This document shows positions 34,105-46,073 of a DNA stretch of 64,000 bases, piece after piece (position 1 is the stretch's first letter; the number at the start of each line of letters is the position of its first letter). Under the pieces are notes generated by a model, which did not search any database, was not told the DNA's origin, and was given only the letters and a program-made list of their open reading frames with translations. Made by a program: the position numbers and the translations under genes. Source of the DNA: Rhizoclosmatium globosum (Eukaryota; Chytridiomycota; Chytridiomycetes; Chytridiales; Chytriomycetaceae); assembly GCA_002104985.1 (NCBI GenBank), contig MCGO01000037.1, forward strand, positions 355,224-419,223, read 5' to 3'.

Positions 34105-35491
34105 ATGTTCTCCTCGCGTGGAAAAGATCAAGCAGTTTCAGATCTCTTGTCAGTGTCAGTATTGGCTGCGCGACATCGGCGCAATGACTCTAAACATCCC
34201 AAGTCAGTTCCGACGCGTTTACTGGGCGATCATATCCCTTCAGATCAACTAGTAGTCATAACTATCGCTTCTGGAGATGACTTGAATTCAGATGCTATCC
34301 CCACGATCAAAAACTTGGAACACACAGTTTCTCATGTACCTCCAGGTCCAGGTGTATCATCCACTTCATCATCCTACAAAGGCTACAAATCGTCTCTTGA
34401 TTCATTCTGGAAGCGTAAACTGCAAGGCAGTATCTCATCAAAAGCTACAAGTGTGAAATCCATTATTTTCGACGAGGACAAAGAGCAGAATCAGCCAAAA
34501 CCGTTTCTGGGTGCTCAACTCGCTGCAAAGCTAAAGTTTTCGACGCTTGTGGATGCCCTCCATGATTCTGAAATACCTGCGATTCGTTCCGTGGACCATA
34601 GAGAGCCAATTACTCATTCTCAACTTAGACAATTTATTGGCGACTGTCAACTACCGTTGAGCGGTGTTACAACAGAGTCCAGAATCGGAGTACTGCTTTC
34701 TGAAGGACCCGAGCTTGGAGTTTGCCTGCTAGCAGTCATGTCTTGTTGTTGTGCAGTCCCCATCAACTACAATTTGACTTGTAGCGAGATAATTGCTGAA
34801 CTCACATGTTTGAACACTCAAGCGGTCATTATTGAGCATTCCAGAAAAGAAGTATGATATTTACCACTCCTTGAATCCAACTCAAACTTAACTTAACAGG
34901 ACCCAATCATATCTCACCTCCTGGACGCTTCCCTATCCATCCTCCTTCTCAAACCAGATCCAAACCGCGCCGGTTTATTCACTCTCACCCGCTATTCATC
35001 ACCACGAACCCGCACAAAATCCCACTCAACAACCTCCTCCGCCCTCTCCCACACCTCCCACCACCCAACCAACCTCTCCCGCGGAACAAGCATAGTCTCC
35101 TTCCTCCTCCCCCAAGACCGCCCACACACAACCCCGGAAACAACAACCCTCCTCCTCCGAACCTCCGGCACAACCGGCCGCAAAAAGACCGTCCCCTACC
35201 CCCTAAAAACCCTCCTCCTCAGCGCAAACTGCATCGCAACCTCATGGTCCCTCCGCCCCGAAACCGACATCTGCTTAAACATGATGCCCTTAACCCACGT
35301 CGGCGGAATCGTGCGGAACCTCCTTGCACCGCTTGTCTCCTGCTCAACCGTGATTTTAACGCCGGGGTTTGACGCCGCGTTGTTTTGGGATGTTGTACGG
35401 TATCATAGTCCGACGTGGTATTACGCTGTGCCGTCGATGCATTTGCAGATATTGGAGGAAGGGGATTCACAGCGGTGGAATATGCGGTCTT

Positions 35492-35524
<33 letters not shown>

Positions 35525-38500
35525 GGGGTGTGAGTTCTGTGAGGTTGATTGCGAATGCGGGGGGTGGACTTCCGCATTCGTTGGCGGTTCGGTTGAAGGC
35601 GATGTTTCAGGGGGCGGTTGTGTTGCCGAGTTATGGGATGACGGAGTGTATGCCGATTGCGGCGCCGCCGGTTGGGTTTAGTGTTGAGATGAAGCCGAGG
35701 ACTAGTGGAGTTAGTGTTGGGCCCGAGATTTGTGTGTTTGAAGTAGGGGACGATGTTCCGTGTGGTGTTGGTGGAATTGGGAGGGTAATGGTGAGAGGGG
35801 ACCCGTTATTTGAGGGGTATGAAGGAGGGGAACAAGAAATCCCGTTCACGGAAGATGGATGGTTTGATACTGGAGATATCGGGTATTTGGACGACGAAAA
35901 CTATTTGTGTAAGTTTCGTACTTGATTAAATTGTGCTAACAATTCTAGTCATCACCGGTCGCTCAAAAGAGGTCATAAATCGAGGAGGAGAAATCATGTC
36001 TCCTGTGGAAGTTGAAGATGCAGTCCTCACACACCCAAACATCCAAAATACAATAGCTTTTTCAGTGGGTCACCAAACTCTGCAAGAAACCATTGGACTA
36101 GCGATCGTTTGTAAAAATGATTCGCTGCGCATGGGACTGACCGAACTTCAAAGGTACCTTGTTCCCCCATACTTTTCAATTTCTAACAGTTCAACATTCG
36201 GAAGATTCGTTTCTTCAAAACTGCATCCGACGAAATGGCCACAGCTACTTGTATTTATGTCTGATATACCCAAGAATCATGCAAACAAACCACTTCGTAT
36301 TAATCTCGCGCATCGTCTCTCTCTCCCAGAAATCTCCGATACAACTCCCATACATCAGAAAATATATGAAGCCGCTTGTCCTCCAATCGGAACCCCTCTC
36401 ACTGAAATGATTCTGTGCACAAGAGCTCCTCGAATCACTGTGTCCGAGCTTTCTCCTCTTCTTACTCAGATGCCTTACAAAAACGACGTATTCGTGTTTA
36501 GCGATACGGCAGACTCCATAGCTGTCTTAGTATCAGGCCCAGAACGGTTCTCATCAGACGTGGTTCGTACATACCTCGCCTCAAAAATTCACGAGTACGA
36601 TATCCCCGCCACGATTCTCGTCGTTTCTGAGGTTCCTCGAGATACTGAAACTGGAGACGTGGATGTGGAAGCGTGTTTAGAGTTATATGAGGAGGAGACG
36701 CGAGAGACTTTAAGTGATGTCGAGGAATGTGTTGTTATTGTATTTACAGAAGTCTTGGGATTGAAGAGGAGAGTGAGGAAGAGTGATGACTTTTTCGAGT
36801 TGGGTGGTACTTCGCTTGCTGCTGGGAAAGTTGGGGCTTTAATTCGGTGAGAAGAGTCGTTTTTGAATTCTTCCTTCTAAATTATTGTCATATTCAGCGG
36901 CAAATTGGGAGTAAAGCTTCCGCCAATGGCACTCTTCAAATACAGAACAATAGCCAAATTCTCTGAAGTCATTCAAGAGAAACTAGACTCTATGAAAAAA
37001 TCAGCTGCGGATAATGTGGAATTGAATTATCGCAAACCGTTCAACCCTGAAGAAATTAAGTCGGAATCACCAACCCGCCCATTCGCACTCTTTATTCAAT
37101 CACTTTCTCTGTTTCTATTTAATCCACTTCGAACTGCTATTTTCTGTCTGCTATTCGCCAATTTTCTCTGTTTCTTCCAAGGAGATGAATTCAGTCAGTT
37201 TAAACATGCTCCACGCGGAACCCTAGCTGGATCGATGTGGATTTTATTAGATATTATGATATCTATTTTTTCGACTGCAGTTGTTTGCGGTTTTATGTTT
37301 CCAGCCATATGTTTAGCTGGGAAGTGGCTTATAATTGGGAAATACAAAGCAGGAAGGTAAGAACTAATTTGAGCATTATCAACTCGTTAACAGAAACGTA
37401 TGAAGCTACCCTCTTTGGGGATCATATTATCTTCGTTGGTGGATTGTTGACCAACTTCTTCTTGTGTTTGGAATGGGATTCTTCAAAGTGAACGATACAG
37501 GGAAAACCTTGTTTTTCAGAATGATGGGTGCTCAAATTGGTTGGAACGTTCGCTTTCACTCAGACTCAAAGATCAGGGAGTTTGATTTGATTCATATTTA
37601 TCCGGACTGCGTTATCGTCACCAATCGTGTGAGCGCTTTTACAATGGAAGCTGGCTTGATGATTTTGAAACCTATAACACTTGGTGCGGTTGCCTCTTTT
37701 TTCAATTGCATAATTTTTATATTGAACTTGTGACAGGAAGCAACTGCGTTATAAATTACGGCTGTACTTTGGCCCCTGGATGTGTAATTCCTGCAAATAC
37801 TGTCTTACCTCCTTTAAGCTCTTCATACGAGCTCAATGAGTCCTCTCAGAACCATCGTATTTTTGCCAGTCTTGGGCCTAGTTCTCCCAACTTTCTGTCT
37901 TTGCTATTTATTGGATATCCAATCGTTTTCATCGTAAGATTATGGTCTTTATTCCCTTGGTTAGCTGTTCTGTACTGGCTAGTTCAGTTCCCATTCCTTT
38001 CAACGTCCGACGAGGAATCATACCACACTCTTTCATTCTTTGGGCAACTCATTACTCATTGGGGAAAGTCTTATCGTATCTCATTGCATGTACTCGGCGC
38101 TGTCGTGAAAGCAACGGTGTGTCCGATATTCGAGCTTATCGGAACTATTCTCGTAAAACGATACATAATAGGCAAGTTTGAGGCTGGTCAACGAAAAAAC
38201 ACGCAATGGAACTTACTCCAACACTGGATCATGAACGCTCTCTTTGTAGAAGGGGAATTCATGGAAGTATACGAACTCCTTGGTCGTCATTACGAAGGAA
38301 TCAGCATTATATATAGACTTCTTGGTGCCAAGATTGGAAAACGCGTGTACTGGCCTGGGACATGTATGAAATTCCATGAACTTGATTTACTTGAAGTTGG
38401 AAACGATGTTGTATTTGGATCCCGCAGTAAATTATCGTTTTCAGATTCTGTAGAGTCACGAAAAATTAAGATTGAAGACGGGGCTATGATTGCGGACCGT

Positions 38501-39520
38501 TGTGTCGTCTTGCCTGGAGTCACAGTTGGGAGGAACGCTATGATCGGAAGTGGATCATTGTTGTGTAAAAATGGATACTATCCTCCTGGATCTACTTGGA
38601 TTGGTTCAAAAAATGGCGATGCTCTGCTTTGGGAAGAGGGTGATACATCGGCAGCTTTGACTGAGCCTACGTTAAAACCTTTTGGACGGGGATTCTGTAT
38701 GAATCAAGCAAATTACACCGTTCTCGGCCAATTGAGTATATTTTCCTACAATGTTATTACGGTCGCACTTACGGGCTGTGCTTGGGTGATTCCACCATTG
38801 TGTGGCGTCATTGTCACTGGAATCTACTTTGACCCACTTGCAGACTCTCCATTCCGTAGATCTGATACAATTGGAATGTTGATATTCTTATCTTCTGTGC
38901 TTGTGAGTTACGCGTTCCTGTCTATATTCATATTTATGCTCCCTGTGTGTTCCAAATGGCTTTTGCTCGGCCACTTGAAAACTGGAAACCATGATTGGGA
39001 CAAGTCGTCGTATTGCCAGCGATGGCAGATTCATATTTCGATTCAGAAAGTTCTGGATAAAGTACAGGACCAAATACGAGGGTCATTTTACCTTGTGGCC
39101 TATTTTCGGTTTTTGGGAGCCAAGATTGGTGAACGTGTATGTTTGTACCCGACTGGAGCTGACCCTATGATGACGGAACCTGAATTAGTCTCTATCGGCG
39201 ACCATACTGTTGTGGACAAGGCTAGTATCATAAGTCACATTAATACGAAGGGGAGCTTTGTACTCAACAATCTGCGAATTGGGAAAGGCTGTTCGCTTAG
39301 GACTGATTCGCGACTTTTGTCTGGGGCAGAAATGAATGATGGAAGCCAGCTTTTAGAACACACTCTGATTGTTGGAGGAGAGGTGGTCGAGAGCGGATCG
39401 GTTATGCAAGGTTGGCCGGCAAAGGAAATGCGAACATCGAAAACTGGGGATTTCATTTCTTCATCGCAGTTGACGTTGGAAAATAGCGGGAAAGTGTCTA
39501 TAATATCATTCGACCTCTGA
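34105..39520 (+). CDS. NRPS-like synthetase: adenylation, carrier, six TM segments, three left-handed helix domains (Pls-like)
   Basis: Membrane-bound single-module synthetase of about 1,710 residues, seven exons, no frameshift. The adenylation domain shows TSGTTGRKK (A3), SYGMTEC (A5), GWFDTGDIGYLD (A7) and GRSKEVINRGGE (A8). The carrier site is FFELGGTSL, whose Ser takes phosphopantetheine. The C-terminal 800 residues alternate pairs of membrane helices with three hexapeptide-repeat (left-handed beta-helix) domains, for example NCVINYGCTLAPGCVIP, MIADRCVVLPGVTVG and a TVVDKASIISH stretch. This is the order of bacterial epsilon-poly-L-lysine synthetase (Pls) and of the fungal VibA-type enzymes. 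No condensation or thioesterase domain is present. The substrate is unknown. The intron 36154-36204 (51 bp) has no in-frame stop, so a retained form is possible. Confidence 0.85.
35494..35523 (+). repeat. In-frame hexanucleotide microsatellite
   Basis: Five copies of TCGGCG inside the adenylation domain code for a Ser-Ala run. Length should vary between strains without breaking the frame. Confidence 0.85.
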
Positions 39521-39688
39521 AGATTAGCTCTTAAAGTAAAAGAATAAAAACTGAACCTAATTGTGAGATAATGAGTACAAGCAAGTACGAATTCCCTTGG
39601 TGAGTTCTTTTCGATTATCCAAGACCAAACTTTAACTAACTTCCTGCCAACTTCCCACCTCATTCTCCTCCTACCCCTTCGCAAAACG

Positions 39689-39761
39689 TGGTTTCTGCGA
39701 GGATCGAACTCGCGGCCTCTCCCGTGTGAAGGGAACGTGATAACCACTACACTAAGAAACA
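39689..39761 (-). tRNA. tRNA-Val (CAC)
   Basis: Minus strand: anticodon stem-loop TTCCCTTCACACGGGAG giving CAC, T-arm GCGAGTTCGATCCTCGC, acceptor TGTTTCT/AGAAACC with a mismatch at the first pair. Second valine isoacceptor in the window. Confidence 0.88.
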
Positions 39762-40048
39762 CACGTCCTTGTAGAGTGTTTATCAATACTTGAATATTTA
39801 CTTACACATCTCGAAAACTCATCTGAAGAGCTCGCCAATATCGAATTATCTCAACAATATTAGCAGAATAGAGACAGAATAGAGACTATTACTTTGCGCG
39901 TCGACGGTCTTATGCAGATCAAATAGTAAAAACCAATCCTCCATGTGACAACTTTATTTATGCAGTGGATGCAGCATCACTGAATTTCGCTGCACTTCAT
40001 CAAAATCCGCGTTTTACCTTCCTCTCTGTATAGTTATCGAAAGGAAGC

Positions 40049-40434
40049 TCATAACTCGTCAATGAGATTCTGAATGACCTTCTGGAATTCCACTAATTCC
40101 GCCTTGTTCAGTGTAATTCCTTTCTTTCCTGGCTTCCATTCTCCAGAGCCCTTCTCTTCGTAGTACTCTCGAATATCAGCATATTTGTGACCCTTGTATT
40201 CATTTGTTTGAGCTCGTTTACGTTGGCTGAGGTTGTACACTTTCTTTTCATCAGCTTCTTTAGTGGCACTGGTGGATGAGTCTTTGCTTGGCTATTTATG
40301 TGGTGAGTTGGGTCGACCAATGTTTCAATTGGTACGGTACCCACCTTTTGCTTCTTGTTGGCAGCTTTCGATGTAGTCTCTGGTTCTTCGGAGTCATCGA
40401 TAAAATCGTCTTCTTCCTTTCGCTTGCCCATCAT
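40049..40434 (-). CDS. SUB1: Transcriptional coactivator PC4/Sub1
   Basis: Single-strand DNA-binding coactivator of RNA polymerase II. Two exons (40345-40434 and 40049-40291), 110 residues. The N-terminal half is acidic and lysine-rich (KRKEEDDFIDDSEEPE). The C-terminal half is the PC4 fold: YADIREYYEEKGSGEWKPG, then KKGITLNKAELVEF, matching the IDIREYW and KPGRKGISL signatures. The first PC4 beta-strand is shorter than in animals. Its start codon is 46 bp from that of MED4, so the two coactivator genes share a promoter. Two ATGs sit side by side at 40434 and 40431. Confidence 0.9.
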
Positions 40435-40480
40435 TGGTTGTTGTTTTGTGGATAGTTTTTTGAAATCCGAAAGCAAACCA
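40435..40480. promoter_or_regulatory. Shared bidirectional promoter, SUB1 / MED4
   Basis: 46 bp between divergent start codons. It includes a T-rich stretch (GATAGTTTTTTGAAA). No TATA element stands out. Confidence 0.45.
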
Positions 40481-41171
40481 ATGACGATTGACTACCCTTC
40501 AGTCATCGCTGCCCTGGACACACTCGCCGAACTGAGCACATGCGCTGACTCCGAAGACACGTCATCACGGGCCACTGAAGCAATAACAAGCCTTGTCCAC
40601 CACCAACGCACCTTCCTTTCGTTCGCAACGTCATCGCTCGCACCGCACCAGCTTCGCCAGCGCCAACTCGCCGCAAAAGAAGAAGAAGTCGCAAAGGAAC
40701 AGGCCCGGATCCAGCGCCTCGTCGACCACCTTCGATCAGAACAAAAACGACTCGAGGATGTTCTCGCAAAGGCCCAGGCCGCTCGACTCGCAAAGAACAA
40801 CGCTAATAATAACATGGACAATGCTCGCATCATTAACTACGCTCGGAGACTCGCAAAGTTCACTAGTCCTCCAACAAACCCAAACATTCCAAACATAAAC
40901 CCTCCGATTCCTCAGGATGCCCACATGAAGAAAAGTATGCTATTTGCTGCACATGCGGTGCTTGCTGAGGCCACGGAAGATGCGGCTGCGAACGATGGTT
41001 AGTGTGATGTTGGAATCAACCGATATCCATCAACTAACTCCTTCCACTTTGACAGATGAAATGGATCAAACAGATGATGTCTTTGAAACTGATATTCTTG
41101 AAAAACTCACGCGTCAAGCTCAGCCTATTGAACAAGAGGAGGAAGATAATGAGCTCAATTTTGATTTATAA
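40481..41171 (+). CDS. MED4: Mediator complex subunit 4
   Basis: Middle-module Mediator subunit. Two exons (40481-40997 and 41056-41171), 210 residues, frame intact. A long coiled coil (about 60-125; RQRQLAAKEEEVAKEQARIQ and similar) is followed by the MED4 motif ARIINYARRLAKFTSPP, and then PPIPQDAHMKKSMLFA. This is the same order as animal IISYSRCISKYTSAPP and the WPTDLEMRSGLL segment. The C-terminus is acidic. The start chosen is the first ATG downstream of the divergent SUB1 start; a longer in-frame ORF upstream overlaps SUB1 and is not needed. Confidence 0.85.
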
Positions 41172-41326
41172 CTTAACTCGGGCATGTGGAATTACGAAAT
41201 TTATTGTATTTATTATCAACATCATTGGAATTGATGATCGAGTGAATGGTGGTGAGTATTACAATCAAGGAGGGTATTCAATTTTAAAAATTGATTTATA
41301 TAAATCTTTACGTTCCACAGTAATGT

Positions 41327-41400
41327 GCTCTTGTGGCTTAGTTGGTTAAAGCGTCGGTCTCATAATCCGAAGGTCACCAGTTCGACTCCGGTCAAGAGCA
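41327..41400 (+). tRNA. tRNA-Met (CAT), elongator type
   Basis: Seven-pair acceptor GCTCTTG/CAAGAGC, anticodon stem-loop TCGGTCTCATAATCCGA giving CAT, T-loop TTCGACT. A run of four T directly after it (41402-41405) fits a Pol III terminator. Confidence 0.93.
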
Positions 41401-41577
41401 CTTTTGCTCTTTTTTCCTATTTTTTGGGACCATTGCAATAGATACTGAACTGAAATGGAGAGTAGTTTTGTGCGTACACTAGATACAACATAGCAATTGT
41501 GGTTTGAGGGTGTGTGTGAAAATTGTAAACTCGTTTATTACTGGGTTATTGACGCTTACTTAATCGGAAATATTTAC

Positions 41578-44500
41578 TCAAAGCAAACTGATTCTTCTAT
41601 TTGTGGTATAATGGATGCCGGTTGGAAGCTTTGGAACATACCGGGTGTGTGGTTTGAACTTTTCTACCTTACGGAATTCCAGATCCAGGCCAAGTTCAGG
41701 AAGCGTTGACGAATCCTTATCCATTTGTTCTACTTCTTGGAGCACAATAGATGCTGTGCTCATATCTCTGACCTGATCAATCACAGCTTGTTGTTCTGCT
41801 TCTCCAACAAGACATTCCCTGAAATATAACTCTACATCTTCATCTGGCATACCCTTAATAGCATCTGGTAGGACACTTTGAGGTACGCGTGTTTTCCCAT
41901 CTTTACTGAGTTTCTTGGGAGTGCTTGAAGCCTGAGCCATGGGTGTACGTTTCGCTGGTTGCTTTGATTGGCTGTCCTGCGGTAAGAACGTCATTCCAGG
42001 AACGGCAGCCACTGTCTTTCCAGTTTCATGTTTATCCGATGAAGTTTCCATCTCCTCATTTGTTGGACTGTTTTCCGCAACAGACATTGTTTCTCCAAGT
42101 TCAGGCCCAGTATTCTCAGCAGATGCAGCAATTTTATCAGTAGTTGGAGGCGTTTGCGCGGCTCGAGCCTTTTCACCATCAAACAGAAACCCACCCTTGA
42201 TCAGTGCTCGTTCAGCTTCTCTTCGGACACCTTCGTCATTATCTGTATCCATAATAACAAAAATGCTCTCGCGAAGGGTCACATCCTCTTGCAAAAGTTT
42301 GAGTTCAACGATGGAATGTATGGATTCGGCTCGGACTGAAGGACATTTGTCGTGAATAAGGCACCAGTACAGGGCTTCGCGAATCCTGGGTTCTTTGCAT
42401 TTTGAGAGGCCTATGGCTGGAATCAAATATTAGCTGGAAAAAGTACGAAAGGGTGGAAGCGAACCTTTGACAGAGTAGGCTCGAACCTTGTCGTCATAAT
42501 CATTCAAGCAATCCAAAAGAGTGTTAACCAAAACTCGATTCTCGGCAGTGACAATACCGCAAGCAACCTAAAATCATAATAATGAGCGAAGCATATGAAT
42601 TCCATTATCTTACTTTACACGCTTCAATTCGAACAGAAAAGTATGTATCCTTGAAAGTAGTCAAGTACACAGACATTGCACTCGAAGTAATAACTCCCAT
42701 TCCATTCAAGCATCGTAACGCGTCAATTTTCTTTGAAGGGTCTGCCATTTCCAATAAACTAATAATGTAATCGAAAGCCTGTTTTCCCTGATTCAACTTC
42801 GCCAAAGTCTTTGTTGCAGAAGCCCGAACTTCGCGCGACCAATCGTTCCACATATAGTTCAACAATGTTTCAACTCCCCTCTTCACTTGTGCTTCCAGCC
42901 TCGCTGATGCTAGGCGTACTGTTGATGGTGATAATTTGATATTCGATCTGGTCAGACGGTTTTCTGGTTTTGCCAGTTGATTGCTGGATTTTGAAGTTGA
43001 ATTTGATGTGGGTGATAAAAGATTGTTTGAAGTCTCAGTTGGCGCTTTCGTTGGAGGCGAAAGTCTGTCATTCGAAGCTTCAATGAGCTTTGTCATACTT
43101 CCATGCAACGAAGAGGCCTCAGGAACATCGTCCATCAAATCATCCTTGATCTGTCTTGACATCGCGTTGATGGCATCTGCAGACCCATCGATTTCTCCAC
43201 CACCAGACCCAAACTGGTATGGATCAATTTTTTGAATCCACACCTTCAATAACTCGATTACATCCAACCGAACTCTCCATGATGTATTCGAGCTCTCTGC
43301 AATCAACATATCCATGATCCCATTTGCATGCTTAATATCCAAATTACTTAAACACTCCAATGCAACTTGCCGCTTTTTAGATTGAAAGTCACCCAACCCC
43401 GTTTTCACTCTCCTCACACTTTTCGAATCCACAAGTCCCATATTACAAAGACAAACTCCAGCGAGAAAACCTTCATCAGACGTCCCATTCAATATCGCTT
43501 CATTCAAAATATTTCGGAACGCGATCGTCTCCCAACGTCCCAGGTTTCGAAAGTCTTGCATGTATATTAAAATTCGGGCTGCTTCGAAACGGAGCTCCCA
43601 GCTGTCTTGGTTTAGTAAGCAACAGAGGGCGGTTTGATGGAGGACGGAGTATGCGACGGTTCCAGGTTCTGGAAGTTGTTCAAGCAACGTGTATGGAGTC
43701 ATGAGAAAATCGGACATGTCTTCAATCTTGATGGGCTCGTCAGGGTTATACGAGACTATTGAAGATTCTTGCGTTTTGTGCCTGTTAACTGAAGAAGCGG
43801 TGAGTTACAGGGAGAGTCAGGTTAATGTGTGTGACACGTACTCAGCGTTACCAATCTCGATAGATCAATCTTATTTTCTGGTGCGACTTTCTTAGCGGGA
43901 GATAGTTCAGGAATTGGCAATACTTGCAATACAATCTTTTCGCCTGTTGCTTGTTCCAATTGCTCAGCCAGTTTCTAAAATCAAGGAAACCAATCAATTT
44001 TTCTTAAGTTTGAAGTAACTAATTACCTTTGCACCAGCAGCCCCAAACTTAACCCTCGACTCTCTCGCCTCATCTGACTCCTTCTGCTTCGTGACCCTCG
44101 TCTTGTACATAATAGCCTCTTCAGGATCCAACTGAATTTCATCCGGCAACGGAATCACAAGCTGGAAATCTCCCTCCGTGCTCTCAGCATTCATGACGAA
44201 ACCGCCACTAGCTTTCAAACGATATGTGTTCTTTTTTAGCCGGGGCCCAGTGCTAATTTTCATCCCACCGACGCCGGTCATGGATTGAACAACGTTTGTC
44301 GCGGATTCACCAGTTCCAATGAGGAGTTGTCGGAGAGATTTGTCGACTTCGGTTGAAGTTGGTGAGAGGTCGATTCCTGCTGCGGCTTTAGCGTCGGCGG
44401 TTAGTTTTTTGAGGAGGATGAGGGTTGAATTGGATAAAAGTTTTTTGGACGGGGCAATGATGGGCTTCTCTGCAGCTTTTGAAGCGGTTTCAAGGTCTGA

Positions 44501-45742
44501 GATGGAAGGGAGAGTTTTCAATTTGGAAGAAATTCCAGAAAGAGGTCGGCTAGACGACACTGACTTTGGAGGCGATTTTGGCGGTGATCTTGACGGAGAT
44601 TTCGTATTTGTGGCTGATTGCGAACGAGTAATTATGTTTGTAGGAACTTGGTCTGATTCTTCCATAATGTTATTGCCAACAAATACTGACTGAGCTGGAA
44701 GTTGCATAGTTGAAACGTTCGAAGGGCGAGGAAGTATATACTCAGGTTGAGCAGACGGTTGTCGCGTTGAGCTTTGATGTGGAGTCACCACTTTCGGCAC
44801 TTTCTTCTCAACGTGTAACAGCTCATCCAAATTAATTCCTTCAACGCGCTGCCAAACTTCAAGCATATAAGGAACGTTTCGCTCGAAGCCAGACATTTTA
44901 ATTCCTGCCTTCCAACCAGGAATCCCTTCTCCAGTTTCATCATGGATCTGACCCACATTTTTGTCCACATCTGTTTCCAAATCCTTCTTTTGAGCTTCAT
45001 AATTGCTTTTCGTACCTTTTCTGGTGACATCTTTCAACCAAGTTGTTTTGTGGATCAAATTACTAGGGATCTCAACAGAACCAACACCTTCCCCAAATCG
45101 CTCCTGCTCTTTCACAGCTTCCTTCAGCTTGCAATTTGTGGGAAGCTCCGAATCTTCTTTATGAAAGATATTGCTTGGCTCCCCAAGATGATATGGCCAT
45201 GATGTGAACTTTTCCGCAACATCAGAGTCAAACTTCAATGGAAGAAAGCTATCCACTCCATCCCCGGATTTCCGATTCCCTTCTCCTTCATCTTCCAACA
45301 CATCTTTAAACGATCGTACATCCCGTAAATGAGCTTCATAAGATGGGGGAAGACGCGGCAATGGATGAACATGTGGAATCCGCGTATCCTTCACATAAGG
45401 AACGTCGATCGCAGCCGCAATCGGGTTCTGATAACGTCGATGGCGCGTCTGTGTGATTGTGGCGGGATTGTTTCCAGAAGGGTACAGAATATTCGCGTCT
45501 GGGGTTTCGACGCGGAGACCCGTCAGGAATTCTTGCGCGATACGATGCTTTTTCTTTTGGTGGTGGAGCATTTTGATGTCATAGGGCTCGAGGAGGTCTT
45601 TTCGGTGCGGGCGAGGGATCGGTGGAATAGCAACGACTTGGACACCCTTTATATTGCGATCAACCTTTCCTTACTTTGATGGAACATATGGACTTACGAA
45701 GATGTCATTGTACCCCTTCCTAGAATCCAAGGTTCGGGGCAT
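41578..45742 (-). CDS. HEAT-repeat protein, HEATR4-like
   Basis: About 1,300 residues in six or so exons. The N-terminal half is poorly structured, with Pro/Ser-rich stretches and short conserved-looking blocks (RPHRKDLLEPYDIKML, GIPGWKAGIKMSGFERN). The C-terminal half is a run of HEAT helices: VLHQTALCCLLNQDSWELRF, SWRVRLDVIELLKVW, EVRASATKTLAKL, KVRAYSVKAIGLSKC and SVRAESIHSIVEL. The layout of a long disordered N-terminus then HEAT repeats, and the block LRESIFVIMDTDNDEGVRREA, recall HEATR4, a poorly known protein of ciliated lineages. Another HEAT-repeat scaffold is possible. Start at 45742 (MPRTLDSRKGYNDIF) with a first intron of 51 bp. Confidence 0.62.
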
Positions 45743-46073
45743 TTTGGGAATTGAAGTGAATTGTTCTCCCCAGATTTTCAGAGAAATGATAACTATTAAA
45801 AAAGACATAGCTTCTACTGAATGTCAATGTGTCGGCTCCATTTGGTTCCAGCTTAATGGTGCAGGAAAGATAATTATAACGAGACTATGAGACACATTTC
45901 CTTTATTGGCCCTCTGATAAGTAGAAGAGCTTCTTTTATACACGTATTAATCATCTGTTTCGCCGTTTCAAGATAGTCAAGTCTTCCCCACAACTGCTTC
46001 CGTCCCAAAATGCGACAGCCGACTGGACTTTTGAAAGCAGGAGCCTCACTTTTATTACTTCACAAACAACTAC
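45743..46073. other. Intergenic spacer
   Basis: 330 bp between the HEATR4-like start and the allantoinase stop, both on the minus strand. It should hold the HEATR4-like promoter and the allantoinase 3' UTR. Nothing else is recognised. Confidence 0.5.
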
